Assembly (NCBI RefSeq): GCF_900110945.1
Contig: NZ_FOFL01000002.1
Coordinates: 868,001 to 932,000 of the forward strand
From: Devosia sp. YR412
GTDB lineage: Bacteria > Pseudomonadota > Alphaproteobacteria > Rhizobiales > Devosiaceae
Length of the DNA: 64,000 nucleotides
Reading direction: 5' to 3'
Shown one piece after another: positions 1 through 9,136 of this stretch. Within the stretch, counting starts at the first letter, position 1. Every line of letters begins with the position of its first letter. The position numbers and the translations under genes were made by a program. Under the pieces are notes generated by a model. The model saw only the letters and a list, made by a program, of their open reading frames with translations. It ran no database searches and was not told the origin of the DNA.

Positions 1-1
1 C

Positions 2-226
2 TGCGACGACCAAGCCGAAATCGACCGCCTGTGGACGGCCCTCTCCACCGACCCGAAAGCCGAGCAATGCGGCTGGCTCAAGGACAGATACGGCGTCTCC
101 TGGCAGATCGTCCCCCGCCGCCTGCTCGAACTGCTCGCTGACCCCGACAAGGCCCGCGCAAAGCGTGTCAATGAGGCTATGCTGGGCATGAAGAAGCTGG
201 ATATCGCGGGCCTGGAAGCGGCTTGA
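2..226 (+). CDS. VOC/PhnB-like protein, C-terminal part (cut by window edge)
   Basis: The reading frame is open from base 2 to a TGA at 224-226 and encodes 75 residues, so the start lies outside the window. The stretch CGWLKDRYGVSWQIVP is typical of the C-terminal end of PhnB/YjdN-like glyoxalase-fold (VOC) proteins, often labelled 3-demethylubiquinone-9 3-methyltransferase-like. This family has no firmly established reaction, so I give only a fold-level call. The next gene is on the same strand 89 bases downstream and is unrelated. Confidence 0.75.
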   Translation, partial: CDDQAEIDRLWTALSTDPKAEQCGWLKDRYGVSWQIVPRRLLELLADPDKARAKRVNEAMLGMKKLDIAGLEAA

Positions 227-315
227 TCCGTCTTTCGTCTAATATCCTCAAGTCCAATCGCCGCCCCGCTAACGAAAGTCTAATCTCGCGCGAAATTCCT
301 TTGCGAGGTTAGCCG

Positions 316-1344
316 ATGACGAAGTCGCTCAATGCCATTGCCCAGAAGCTGATGGAGCCCGGCAAGGGCATTCTGGCTGCTGATGAATCCGAAGGCACCA
401 TTGCCAAGCGTTTCGCCAAGATCAACCTGCCCAATTCGCTCGACCTGCGCCGCGACTATCGCGAGATGCTGTTCCGCTCGACCAATGCGATGACCAATTA
501 TATCTCCGGCGTCATCCTGACCGAGGAAACCCTCGAACAGTCGGCCGCCGACGGCGCTTCGTTCCGCGCCATTCTGGCCGATGCCGATGTCATTCCCGGC
601 ATCAAGGTCGATCGCGGCGCCTTCCCCATGCCGGGCGACAATGGCGAGAAGATCACCGAAGGCCTCGATGGCCTGCGCCAGCGCCTCGAACGCTATGCCG
701 CGCTCGGCGCCGGTTTCGCCAAGTGGCGCGCCGTCATCACCATCAATGACGTGGCCCCGACCCGCAACAATATCCGCGCCAACGCCCATGCCCTGGCCCG
801 CTATGCCATCCTCTGCCAGGAAGCCGGCATCGTGCCGATCGTCGAGCCCGAAGTGGTCGGCGATGGCGATCCCGGCAATCATTCGCTCGAGCGCAGCGCC
901 AGCGTGACCGGTGAAGTGCTGGAGAACGTCTTCAAGGAATTACGCCTGGCTGGCGTCGATCTCTCCGGCATGTTGCTCAAGCCCAACATGGTGCTGCCGG
1001 GCGTAAACTCGCGCGAACGTCCGACCTACGAAGACGTCGCCAAGCGCACCGTCGCCGTGCTGCGCGAACATGTCCCGGCCGCCGTTCCCGGCATCGCCTT
1101 CCTCTCGGGCGGCCAGACCGATGAAGAGGCCACCGCTCACCTCTCCGCCATGAACCAGATCGGCGGCAAGCCTTGGCCGCTGACCTTCTCCTATGGCCGC
1201 GCGCTGCAGAATGTTGCCCTGCGCACCTGGGCCGGCCGTCGCGAGAACTTCCCCCAGGCCCAGGCCGCCTTCAGCCACCGCGCTCACATGAACTCGCTGG
1301 CAGCGCTCGGCACCTGGACCGGCGAAGTCGACCGCGCCGCCTGA
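316..1344 (+). CDS. fda: Fructose-bisphosphate aldolase, class I
   Basis: This 342-residue protein is a full-length class I aldolase, which splits fructose 1,6-bisphosphate into two triose phosphates in the cytoplasm through a Schiff-base lysine. The N-terminus GKGILAADES (residues 17-26) and the active-site segment LLKPNMVLPG, with Lys222 as the Schiff-base residue, are both present. SGGQTDEEA near residue 265 is the usual phosphate-binding segment. The ATG at 316 matches the family N-terminus. A strong terminator follows the stop, so it is probably a single-gene transcript. Confidence 0.95.
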   Translation: MTKSLNAIAQKLMEPGKGILAADESEGTIAKRFAKINLPNSLDLRRDYREMLFRSTNAMTNYISGVILTEETLEQSAADGASFRAILADADVIPGIKVDRGAFPMPGDNGEKITEGLDGLRQRLERYAALGAGFAKWRAVITINDVAPTRNNIRANAHALARYAILCQEAGIVPIVEPEVVGDGDPGNHSLERSASVTGEVLENVFKELRLAGVDLSGMLLKPNMVLPGVNSRERPTYEDVAKRTVAVLREHVPAAVPGIAFLSGGQTDEEATAHLSAMNQIGGKPWPLTFSYGRALQNVALRTWAGRRENFPQAQAAFSHRAHMNSLAALGTWTGEVDRAA

Positions 1345-1369
1345 TCCCTCCGGCGTCCCAACGTAACCG

Positions 1370-1402
1370 ATGCGCGTCTCCCATGGAGGCGCGCATTTTC
1401 TT
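1370..1402 (+). terminator. Rho-independent terminator after fda
   Basis: A 12-bp stem (atgcgcgtctcc pairing with ggaggcgcgcat, one G-T pair) closes a 3-base loop and is followed by a T-rich run. It lies 25 bases after the aldolase stop. Confidence 0.8.
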
Positions 1403-1501
1403 TGCGCCGATCCGGGCTTTTCGCCTATTGGAAGGGACTTTCCTCTTTGTCGCCAAAATGGGCAGACAGAAGGGGCATCCTGCATCGAGTATCCGGACGC
1501 C

Positions 1502-2074
1502 ATGGCCCCCCAGCTTTATCTGATCACCCCCGCCAATGCCGACCCGGAAAGCTTTCCCGCCAGCCTGATGGCCGTGCTGAGCGAAGCCGAATTTTCGGCC
1601 CTGCTGGTCACGCGCGGCGAGCTGGATGCGGCAACCTACGCCAGGCTGGCGGCCAAGCTGGTCAATATCGGCCAGGGCGCCGGTTGCGCCGTGCTGCTCG
1701 AGGACGATCTGGCACTGGTCAAAAAGCTCGGTGCCGATGGCGTCCACATCACCGGCGGCCCGAACGAGCTGGCAGATGCCGTCACAGCATTGAAACCCGC
1801 AATGATCGTCGGCGCCGGCAATATCCACTCCCGCCACGATGCCATGACGGCCGGTGAAATGGATGTCGACTATGTATTCTTCGATGAGCCCGATCTCGCC
1901 CAATGGTGGTCGGAAACCTTCGAAGTCCCCGGCGTGCTGAGCCTGCCCGATGCCGCGCCCGGCAGCGATACCCGCGGTTCCGAATTTTTCGCGCTCTCCA
2001 CCAGCCTCTGGTCTGCCCAATCGCCTGCCGCCGCCATGCGCGCCATCGCGGCTGCGCTGGAGGAAACCGCATGA
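1502..2074 (+). CDS. Thiamine phosphate synthase-like protein
   Basis: I take the ATG at 1502 (MAPQLYLITP), which gives 190 residues. The upstream part of the open frame runs through the fda terminator and is not conserved. LYLITP at the start, DGVHITGG (about residues 79-86) and VGAGNIHSRHDAM fit the TIM-barrel ThiE/TenI fold that joins the pyrimidine and thiazole halves of thiamine. The usual ThiE active-site segments (GQxD after the VH pair and GxxxFxT late in the barrel) are not recognisable, so catalysis is doubtful. Its stop overlaps the start of the next gene (ATGATG), which indicates translational coupling. Confidence 0.7.
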   Translation: MAPQLYLITPANADPESFPASLMAVLSEAEFSALLVTRGELDAATYARLAAKLVNIGQGAGCAVLLEDDLALVKKLGADGVHITGGPNELADAVTALKPAMIVGAGNIHSRHDAMTAGEMDVDYVFFDEPDLAQWWSETFEVPGVLSLPDAAPGSDTRGSEFFALSTSLWSAQSPAAAMRAIAAALEETA

Positions 2075-3168
2075 TGCGGCGCTTCCTGCTCTCCGCCCTC
2101 ATCGCCCTGACGCCGCTCTCCGCCTTCGCCCAGGATGCCGCGCCTGAAACACCCGAGCCCACAGAAAGCGCCGCCGACCAAATCTCCGACCAGATCTTCG
2201 GCCCGCGCGTCCCCACCGACTATGCCTTCGGCGCCTTCCAGCGCGGCTATTTCCTCACCGCGCTCGAACTGGCCCTGCCCCGCGCCGAACAGGGCGATGC
2301 CGCCGCCCAGACCATGATTGCCGAGCTCTATTCCAAGGGCCTCGGCGTGGCGCAGAACGACCAGCGCGCCGCCGGCTGGTATCAACTGGCCGCCGACCAT
2401 GGCGACCGCCTGGCGCTGTTCGAACTGGCCCTGCTCTATCAGGACGGCATCGGCGTGCCGCGCAACCGCGCCCGCGCCGCCGACCTGTTCCGCAAGTCGG
2501 CTGAAGCCGGCTATATCCCGGCCAAATACAATATGGCCCTGCTGCATGTCGAAGGCACTTATGCCTCGCCCAGTCTCGTCACCGCCGCCGCGCTGATGAA
2601 GGAAGCCGCCGACGCTGAACTGCCCGAGGCGCAATATGACTATGGCTCCATGCTGATCGAAGGCGCCGGCATGGCGCCCGACGCCGCCGAAGGCGCCCGC
2701 TACCTGCTGCTGGCCGCCGAGCAGAACCTCATCGCCGCCCAGGTCGATTACGCCACCGTGCTCTATCTCGGTCAGGGCGTCGAAAAGAACGTCGCCGAAG
2801 CGGCGCGCTGGTATGGCATTGCCGCCGAATCCGGCAATGCCGTCGCCCAGAACCGCTATGCCAAGCTGCTTGCCGCTGGCGAAGGCATCGCCATCAATCT
2901 GCAAGAAGCCGCCATGTGGCGTGCCCTGTCGCGTCGCCAGGGCCTTTCCGATCCTTCGCTCGATCGCCTGCTGGTCTCGATTCCGCCGGCCGATCTGGCC
3001 AGCGCCGAGGAGCGCGCCCGCTTCTGGCCCTCGACCCCGCCACAGATCGAAACCGTGCTGGAAATCCCCTCCACCACAACGCCCGCGCCAGATGAGACCG
3101 TGCTTCCAGCGCCCACCGATCCCGCCCAGGCACCCATCCCGGCAACCCGTCGGCCGCAAAACCCTTGA
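2071..3168 (+). CDS. Secreted Sel1-repeat protein
   Basis: The 365-residue product starts with a signal peptide (MMRRFLLSALIALTPLSAFA) and should be periplasmic. From about residue 65 to 290 it carries roughly six Sel1-type (TPR-like) repeats of 36 residues, with signatures such as LYSKGLGVAQNDQRA and YLGQGVEKNVAEA. These repeats form a helical solenoid for protein contacts. The C-terminal 65 residues are Pro/Thr/Ala-rich and probably disordered. It is coupled to the ThiE-like gene by a 4-base overlap. The partner protein is unknown. Confidence 0.85.
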   Translation: MMRRFLLSALIALTPLSAFAQDAAPETPEPTESAADQISDQIFGPRVPTDYAFGAFQRGYFLTALELALPRAEQGDAAAQTMIAELYSKGLGVAQNDQRAAGWYQLAADHGDRLALFELALLYQDGIGVPRNRARAADLFRKSAEAGYIPAKYNMALLHVEGTYASPSLVTAAALMKEAADAELPEAQYDYGSMLIEGAGMAPDAAEGARYLLLAAEQNLIAAQVDYATVLYLGQGVEKNVAEAARWYGIAAESGNAVAQNRYAKLLAAGEGIAINLQEAAMWRALSRRQGLSDPSLDRLLVSIPPADLASAEERARFWPSTPPQIETVLEIPSTTTPAPDETVLPAPTDPAQAPIPATRRPQNP

Positions 3169-3282
3169 ACCCAAGGGCGTTCTGGGGCAATAAGCCCGCC
3201 ACGCCCATCAAGCCCCATCAACCTTCGGCCAGCCGCATCCGGCGCGCGTGGCCTGAGAAGATAATTCGCGCAAAGAGCACTC

Positions 3283-3849
3283 ATGGCCAAGATCAACGGC
3301 AACGAAATCCGCCCCGGCAATGTCGTCAACCACCAGGACCGCCTGTGGGTCGCGGTCAAGGTCGATCACGTCAAGCCCGGCAAGGGCGGCGCCTATGCCC
3401 AGGTCGAGCTCAAGGCCATCCTGACCGGCACCAAGCTCAACGAGCGCTTCCGCTCGGCCGAGACGGTGGAAACCGTCGATCTCGAGTTCCGCGATTTCAC
3501 CTATCTCTACGAGCAGGGCGAAAACCTGGTGTTCATGGACCAGGACACCTACGAGCAGGTCGAGCTCAGCAAGGACTTCGTTGGCGAGCGCGCCGCCTTC
3601 CTGCAGGACGGCATGAAGATCACGCTAGAAATGCACGAAGACACCCCGCTCGGCATCAAGTTCCCGGCCAACGTGATCCTCGAAGTCACCGAGGCCGATC
3701 CGGTGCAGAAGGGCCAGAGCGTCTCCAGCCAGTTCAAGCCGGCCATCCTCTCCAATGGCCTGCGCGTCCTCGTGCCGCCCTTCATCGCCGTCGGCGAACG
3801 CATCGTCGTCGACACCACCGAAGCCACCTATATGCGCCGGGCGGACTGA
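3283..3849 (+). CDS. efp: Translation elongation factor P
   Basis: This 188-residue protein has the normal three-domain EF-P length. It binds stalled ribosomes between the P and E sites and helps form bonds at polyproline stretches. [16 protein letters not shown] contains Lys34, the position that EpmA beta-lysylates in many bacteria, so the lysine-type modification is expected here. No modification gene is visible in the window. The stop is 3 bases before the suhB start, so the two are probably one operon. Confidence 0.96.
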   Translation: MAKINGNEIRPGNVVNHQDRLWVAVKVDHVKPGKGGAYAQVELKAILTGTKLNERFRSAETVETVDLEFRDFTYLYEQGENLVFMDQDTYEQVELSKDFVGERAAFLQDGMKITLEMHEDTPLGIKFPANVILEVTEADPVQKGQSVSSQFKPAILSNGLRVLVPPFIAVGERIVVDTTEATYMRRAD

Positions 3850-3852
3850 TCC

Positions 3853-4647
3853 ATGGCACGTTCTGCAATCCTCAATGTCATGGTCAATGCCGCCATCAAG
3901 GCTGGCAAGTCGCTGACCAAGGACTTTTCCGAAGTCGAAAACCTGCAGGTCTCCCGCAAGGGTCCGGCCGATTTCGTCTCCAAGGCCGATATCCGCGCCG
4001 AGCAGATCGTCTTCGGCGAATTGCAGAAGGCCCGTCCGACCTATGCCTTCCTGATGGAAGAGGGCGGCGAAGTCGCCGGCACCGACGGCCAGCACCGCTG
4101 GATCATCGACCCGCTCGACGGCACCACCAATTTCCTGCACTCGATCCCGCTGTTTGCCGTGGCGATCGCCCTCGAGCGCGCCAATGAAATCGTCGCCTCG
4201 GTGATCTACAATCCGGTGCTCGATGAGCTCTACACCGCCGAAAAGGGCGGTGGCACCTGGCTCAACGACCGCAAGCGCCTGCGCGTTGCCGGCCGCCGCA
4301 GCCTGGCCGATGCCGTGATCTGCACCGGCATCAAGACCCAGGGCACCAGCAACGACAGCCTGCAGCTGCGCCAACTCGCCCATATCAACCCCGCCGTCGC
4401 CGGCATCCGCCGCTCCGGCTCGATCTCGATGGACATGGCCTGGCTGGCCGGCGGCCGCTACGATGGTATCTGGGAAGCCGGCCTCTCCCCCTGGGACGTT
4501 GCGCCGGGCCTGCTGATGGTCAAGGAAGCCGGCGGCGTAGTCTCCGACTTTGCCGGCACCACGGGCTCGGTCTGGAACGGCCAGGTCATCGCCGGCAACG
4601 AACAAATCCAGGGTGCCCTGTTCAAGGAACTCAAGGGCATCCAGTAG
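3853..4647 (+). CDS. suhB: Inositol-1-monophosphatase family protein
   Basis: The 264-residue protein carries the Mg-dependent IMPase motifs: EEGGEV near residue 71, WIIDPLDGTTNFLHSIP near residues 83-99 and WDVAPGLLMVKEAGG near residue 215. Members hydrolyse inositol phosphates and similar sugar phosphates in the cytoplasm, and SuhB also acts in transcription antitermination in enterobacteria. The efp-suhB arrangement with a 3-base gap implies one transcript that ends at the terminator downstream. Confidence 0.93.
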   Translation: MARSAILNVMVNAAIKAGKSLTKDFSEVENLQVSRKGPADFVSKADIRAEQIVFGELQKARPTYAFLMEEGGEVAGTDGQHRWIIDPLDGTTNFLHSIPLFAVAIALERANEIVASVIYNPVLDELYTAEKGGGTWLNDRKRLRVAGRRSLADAVICTGIKTQGTSNDSLQLRQLAHINPAVAGIRRSGSISMDMAWLAGGRYDGIWEAGLSPWDVAPGLLMVKEAGGVVSDFAGTTGSVWNGQVIAGNEQIQGALFKELKGIQ

Positions 4648-4670
4648 GCCTATCGTTTCGCCTCAATTTC

Positions 4671-4706
4671 AAACCCCTGCGCTCCAGCCGGAGCGCGGGG
4701 GTTTTC
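4671..4706 (+). terminator. Rho-independent terminator of efp-suhB
   Basis: The stem aaacccctgcgctcc / ggagcgcgggggttt encloses a short loop and ends in TTTTCGTTT. It starts 23 bases after the suhB stop. Confidence 0.85.
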
Positions 4707-4816
4707 GTTTGGGCTCCATCACGCCGCCATCATCCATTAACCTTTCTCATTGCCCCGCCCGCCTCCGCTGACTAGTCTGCGCAGTGTGATTTGGCGTAAG
4801 GGGCAAGGTTCAGCAG

Positions 4817-5803
4817 ATGACGCAAGGCTACGATCCCTACCACCTCGCCAGTCCGACTGTTTACCTCGTCAAGATTCTGATTTTCCTGGTGCTCGTGGGC
4901 CTCGTCGGGGCCATCCTCTTCACCCAGATCGTCACTTTCTTCTGGGCCAATCCCTTCATCAATTCGCTGATCTTCCTGTCGCTGGCCATCGGCATTTTTC
5001 TCAGCTTCCGTCAGGTCATCCGCCTGTTCCCAGAGGTGAAGTGGGTCAATTCCCTGCAGGACGGCACCACCACCAATGTGCGCCCGCCCATCCTGCTGGC
5101 TCCCGTCGCCGGCATATTGCGCGAGCGGATCGGCGAGGCCGTCATTACGCCCTCCTCGATGCGCTCGATTCTCGATTCGGTGGGTAATCGGCTCGACGAA
5201 GCCAAGGACACCTCGCGCTATCTGACCGGCCTTCTGGTCTTCCTCGGCCTGATGGGCACCTTCTACGGTCTTCTGGAGACCGTGACTTCGGTTGCCGGCG
5301 TCATCAATGCGCTCGACGTCAGCGCCGGTGATAGCGCCTCCCAGTTCGCCAGCCTGCGTGAAGGCCTGTCGGCCCCGCTCAGCGGCATGGGCACGGCCTT
5401 TTCGTCCTCGCTGTTCGGCCTTGCCGGCTCGCTTGTGCTGGGCTTTCTTGACCTCCAAACCAGCCAAGCGCAGAACGCCTTTTATACCGACCTCGAAGAC
5501 TGGATGACCTCAATGACCGAGCTCGACCATCCTGTCTCGGCCATGCAGGCCAATGCCGGCGGTCCGGAAATGCAGGCCATGTTCGACAAGCTCGGCGACA
5601 GCATGCAGAGCCGCGATTCCAGCCAGAACGCCATTCGCGCCATGGCCGAACTGGCCCGCGGCATTGACGGGCTGGTCAAACATATCCGCGTCGAGCAGGA
5701 CGACCTGCGCAAGCATATCAACGAGCAGGGCGAGACCAACAAGAAGCTGCGCGAATTGATCGATGCCGTGCTGACGCAGGCCGATACCGAGCGGCGGAAC
5801 TAG
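4817..5803 (+). CDS. MotA/TolQ/ExbB-family proton channel subunit
   Basis: The 328-residue membrane protein has hydrophobic segments at about 15-40, 49-65, 136-160 and 190-213. The last two flank a stretch like the MotA/ExbB channel helices (LLVFLGLMGTFYGLLETV; LSGMGTAFSSSLFGLAGS). The C-terminal 110 residues are soluble, rich in charged residues and probably helical. Such subunits form pentamers around a MotB/OmpA-type dimer and use proton flow to move it. The partner follows 3 bases downstream. The same pairing occurs in ZorAB of Zorya defence systems, but no zorC, zorD or zorE follows, so I call a non-flagellar envelope motor of unknown job. Confidence 0.85.
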   Translation: MTQGYDPYHLASPTVYLVKILIFLVLVGLVGAILFTQIVTFFWANPFINSLIFLSLAIGIFLSFRQVIRLFPEVKWVNSLQDGTTTNVRPPILLAPVAGILRERIGEAVITPSSMRSILDSVGNRLDEAKDTSRYLTGLLVFLGLMGTFYGLLETVTSVAGVINALDVSAGDSASQFASLREGLSAPLSGMGTAFSSSLFGLAGSLVLGFLDLQTSQAQNAFYTDLEDWMTSMTELDHPVSAMQANAGGPEMQAMFDKLGDSMQSRDSSQNAIRAMAELARGIDGLVKHIRVEQDDLRKHINEQGETNKKLRELIDAVLTQADTERRN

Positions 5804-5806
5804 AAC

Positions 5807-6832
5807 ATGCCGGGAGCGCGTTCCCGCCGCAGGCAGGAGGCCAATTATTGGCCCGGCTTCGTAGACGCTTTGTCGAGCTTGCTGCTCGTCATCATCTTCA
5901 TGCTGTCGCTGTTCATGCTGACGCAGTTCTTCCTCGGCCAGGAACTGCAGGGCCGCGACACGGCGCTGTCGCGCCTCAATAGCCAAATCGCCGAACTGAC
6001 CGACCTCCTCCAGCTCGAACGCGCCAATTCCGACGACTTGACCAGCCAGATCGCCACCTTGACCGCCACCCTGGGCAGCGCCCAGGCCGATAATGCCAGC
6101 CTCACCAGCCAGCTCGCCGGCATCGGCACCGGGCTAGGCGACAAGGACGCCACCATTGCCGCTATGCAGGATGACCTGCTAGCCGCCCAAGAACTGTCCG
6201 ACGAGGCCAATGCCCAGGTGGCACTGCTTAACCAGCAGCTGGCCGCGCTACGCGTGCAGATCGGCGCGCTGGAAACCGCACTCGAAGCCTCGGAAAGCCG
6301 CGACACCGAATCGCGCACCCAGATCGCCGACCTCGGCCGCCGCCTCAATGTGGCTTTGGCCCAGCGCGTACAGGACCTCGCGCGCTATCGCTCCGACTTC
6401 TTCGGCCGCCTGCGGCAAATCCTCGAAGGCCGCGCCGACGTCCGCGTCGTCGGCGACCGTTTCGTCTTCCAGTCCGAAGTGCTCTTCGCCCCCGGCCAGG
6501 CCGATATCTCAACCGAAGGCACCCCGGACCTCGACGCTTTGGCCGACGCCATCCTGCAGCTCGAGCAGGAAATCCCCACCGACATCAATTGGGTGCTGCG
6601 CATCGACGGCCACACCGACATCCGCCCGATCAGCAACGCCCGCTTCCCATCGAACTGGGAGCTCTCAGCCGCCCGCGCCATCTCGGTCGCCCGCTACCTC
6701 GTTAGCAAGGGCGTCTCGCCCAACCGGCTGGTGGCAGCCGGCTTTGGCGAGTTCACCCCGCTCGATCCGGCGGAGAATGAGGAAGCGTTCCGGCGCAACA
6801 GGCGCATCGAGTTTAAGCTGACGGAAGGGTGA
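5807..6832 (+). CDS. MotB-like OmpA-domain peptidoglycan-binding stator partner
   Basis: The 341-residue protein has one N-terminal membrane helix (about 16-38) carrying Asp20 in FVDALSSLLLVIIF, the position of the essential proton-binding Asp in MotB. Residues 45-190 are heptad-like and should form a long coiled coil. The C-terminal OmpA domain (about 210-335) has RIDGHTDIRPI and RNRRIEFKL, which bind peptidoglycan. It should sit in the inner membrane and reach the cell wall. It is encoded 3 bases after the channel subunit. Confidence 0.85.
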   Translation: MPGARSRRRQEANYWPGFVDALSSLLLVIIFMLSLFMLTQFFLGQELQGRDTALSRLNSQIAELTDLLQLERANSDDLTSQIATLTATLGSAQADNASLTSQLAGIGTGLGDKDATIAAMQDDLLAAQELSDEANAQVALLNQQLAALRVQIGALETALEASESRDTESRTQIADLGRRLNVALAQRVQDLARYRSDFFGRLRQILEGRADVRVVGDRFVFQSEVLFAPGQADISTEGTPDLDALADAILQLEQEIPTDINWVLRIDGHTDIRPISNARFPSNWELSAARAISVARYLVSKGVSPNRLVAAGFGEFTPLDPAENEEAFRRNRRIEFKLTEG

Positions 6833-6920
6833 TTGGCGACGGCATCTTGCCGTCAAATCGATCACGGGTCGGGCCTTGCGAGACCCCGGCCTAAATGCCC
6901 CGCAGGCACTGTCCCTCTCT

Positions 6921-7044
6921 TACCTCTCCCCTGAGGGGAGAGGTCGTCGCGCAGAGGCGGGTGAGGGGTTCAGCGGTCGGTTAGAGCACAAGGCCACAAC
7001 GGACCTCTGACCCCTCACCCTCCCCTCTCCCCTCAGGGGAGAGG
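6921..7044. repeat. GC-rich nested inverted repeat, family A-like copy
   Basis: Two copies of a perfect CTCTCCCCTGAGGGGAGAG-type palindrome (near 6925-6943 and 7023-7044) flank a larger inverted pair, gggtgaggggt near 6959 and acccctcaccc near 7010. It fills the space between two convergent genes. It resembles the elements at 11748, 15924 and 51118 in layout and in CCCTCCCC-type arms, but it is the most divergent copy. Confidence 0.7.
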
Positions 7045-7107
7045 GTACGCAAGAGCCGAGGCACCGAGGTTAACAGTGCTGAGTGACGGGTAATGGCTAA
7101 AACTCAA

Positions 7108-8916
7108 TCAGGCCTCGCGGAACTGCAGTTTCGCCAGTTCGGCATAGCGCCCACCCTTGGCCACCAGCTCGTCATGCGTGCCTTGGTCGATGATCTGGCC
7201 GGCGTCGAGCACCAGGATCGTATCGGCATCGCGGATGGTCGCCAGTCGGTGCGCGATGACCAGCGTGGTGCGGCCCTGCATCAGATGCTCCAGCGCCTGC
7301 TGCACCAGCCGCTCGCTCTGCGCATCCAGCGCCGAGGTGGCTTCGTCGAGCAGCAGGATCGGCGCATTCTTGAGAATGGCCCGGGCGATGGCGAGGCGCT
7401 GCTTCTGCCCGCCGGAGAGGGTCACGCCGCGCTCGCCCACCATCGTGTCGTAGCCCATGGGCATTTCGGCGACGAAATCATGCACAAGCGCGGCCCGCGC
7501 TGCCGCCTCGACCTCGTCCTGCGAGGCGCCGGGCTTGCCGAAGCGGATATTGTCGCCGATCGTGCCGGCAAAGATCGTCGGCTCCTGCTCGACATAGGCA
7601 AAGCGCTGCCGCAGCGGCGTGACGCCAACCTCGCGGATATCCATGCCATCGACGCGGATCGCGCCGCTGCTGACGTCATAGAAGCGCTGCAACAGCGACA
7701 GCATGGTCGACTTGCCCGAGCCAGACGGCCCGACCAGCGCCACGGTCTCGCCCTTGGCCACGGAGAAACTCACGCCGCTCAGCACCCGCTCGAAACCGGC
7801 CTGCTGATAACCAAAGGTCACGGCATCGAATTCGACCGTGCCCAGCGATGGCGTCGGCAGCGGCTTGGGCGACGCCGGATCCGTGATCGCGGCGTCGGTA
7901 TCGAGAATTTCGGTTAGCCGCTCGGTGGCGCCGGCCACCTGCTGCAATGTGCCCAGCACGTCGCTGACATTGGTCAAGGCACCCGAGGCCATCAGCGCAT
8001 AGATCAGGAACTGCGTCAGCTCGCCGGCGCTGACCGTGCCCTCGAACACCGCACGCGCGCCCCACCAGACCAGGCCAACAATGGCGGCCGTGCCGAGGAA
8101 AATCGCCATGCCCACCAGCACGGCCCGCGCGCCGAGGCGATTCACCTCGGCGCGATAGCTGGCGCGGCTGTGGCTGTTATAGATGCCCGACTGCGTTTCT
8201 TCCTGGGTGAACGCCTTGACGGTCCGCGTCGCGCCCAGCATTTCGGTCGACATGGCGGAAAGGTCGGCCAGCGAATCCTGGGTCTTGCGCGACATGCCGC
8301 GCAGCCGCCGCGAATAGGCGATCAGCGGGAAGAGGATACAGGGCACCAGCACGACGACGGCAATGGTCATCACCGGGCTGGTCAGCATCATCATGACCAG
8401 CGCGCCGATGATGGTCACCAGCGAGCGCAGCGCCAGCGAAAAGCTCGAGGCCACGGCAAAGCGGATTACCCCGACATCGCCATTGAGGCGGCTGGTCAGC
8501 TCGCCAACGCGGTTGGTATCGAAATAGCGGCTGTCGAGGCGCAGCAGGTGGCCAAACACCGCTTCGCGCAGGTCGGCCAGCACTTTTTCGCCGAGGCTGG
8601 CGATGAAATAGAAGCGCGCGCCACTGGCCAGGCCCATGATCGCGGCAATGCCGACGATCAGCCAGCCGTAGCGCGTCACATTGCTGAGATTCTGCTGGAC
8701 AAAACCCTCGTCGATCGCCCCGCCCATGACATAGGGAATCGCCAGCGACGACAGAGCCGAGACCAAAAGGAACAGCACCGTCAGCACCAGCCGCAAGGGA
8801 TAGCGCAGGATAAACGGCACCAGCTTGCGCAGCGGCTGCAGCTTCTTCGGGTTGATTACCGGATTGGTTGCGAGCTTTTCGGGGTCAGCCTGAACCGGAA
8901 TGGCCTGGTCTGTCAT
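7108..8916 (-). CDS. ABC transporter, fused permease/ATPase (MsbA/LmrA type)
   Basis: I choose the ATG at 8916 (MTDQAIPVQADPEK), giving 602 residues. Upstream in-frame codons encode a non-conserved Ser/Arg-rich stretch. Six membrane helices occupy about residues 35-310. The ATPase follows with Walker A GPSGSGKST, signature LSGGQKQRLAIARA, Walker B ILLLDEATSALD and the His-switch IAHRLATI. Half-transporters of this type dimerise and export lipids or hydrophobic compounds. Substrate cannot be told from sequence. It is a monocistronic gene divergent from rpmE. Confidence 0.92.
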   Translation of the reverse strand: MTDQAIPVQADPEKLATNPVINPKKLQPLRKLVPFILRYPLRLVLTVLFLLVSALSSLAIPYVMGGAIDEGFVQQNLSNVTRYGWLIVGIAAIMGLASGARFYFIASLGEKVLADLREAVFGHLLRLDSRYFDTNRVGELTSRLNGDVGVIRFAVASSFSLALRSLVTIIGALVMMMLTSPVMTIAVVVLVPCILFPLIAYSRRLRGMSRKTQDSLADLSAMSTEMLGATRTVKAFTQEETQSGIYNSHSRASYRAEVNRLGARAVLVGMAIFLGTAAIVGLVWWGARAVFEGTVSAGELTQFLIYALMASGALTNVSDVLGTLQQVAGATERLTEILDTDAAITDPASPKPLPTPSLGTVEFDAVTFGYQQAGFERVLSGVSFSVAKGETVALVGPSGSGKSTMLSLLQRFYDVSSGAIRVDGMDIREVGVTPLRQRFAYVEQEPTIFAGTIGDNIRFGKPGASQDEVEAAARAALVHDFVAEMPMGYDTMVGERGVTLSGGQKQRLAIARAILKNAPILLLDEATSALDAQSERLVQQALEHLMQGRTTLVIAHRLATIRDADTILVLDAGQIIDQGTHDELVAKGGRYAELAKLQFREA

Positions 8917-9098
8917 CGCGAGGATACGCCATATGCTTGGGGCCGCAGAACAGCTGGACCGCAGTGAGGCTTTGGATATAGGCATATGCCAGGAGGGCGG
9001 CAACCGCTTTGTCCGGTGCGAAATTGCCGCGCCCATGCCCTTGCGCAGCGGGCGCGCCTTCTGTATGAAGCCGCCAACATGAAGTTTTAGATGCTCTC

Positions 9099-9119
9099 CG
9101 GGCGCTGTGGCGCCCGTTT
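9099..9119 (+). promoter_or_regulatory. Hairpin in the rpmE leader
   Basis: The perfect 7-bp stem CGGGCGC-tgtg-GCGCCCG is followed by TTTGATTT, 18 bases before the rpmE start. It looks like a weak terminator or attenuator in the leader. Autoregulated L31 leaders are known in other bacteria, but I cannot match this one to a described family. Confidence 0.35.
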
Positions 9120-9136
9120 GATTTGAGGCGATACCG

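Noticed and set aside
1370..1501. N-terminal extension of the ThiE-like protein
   Set aside because: This stretch contains the fda terminator hairpin and encodes non-family residues.
4817..6832. Zorya anti-phage system (ZorA/ZorB)
   Set aside because: Only the two membrane components are present. No zorC, zorD helicase or zorE nuclease is adjacent, and neighbours are housekeeping genes.
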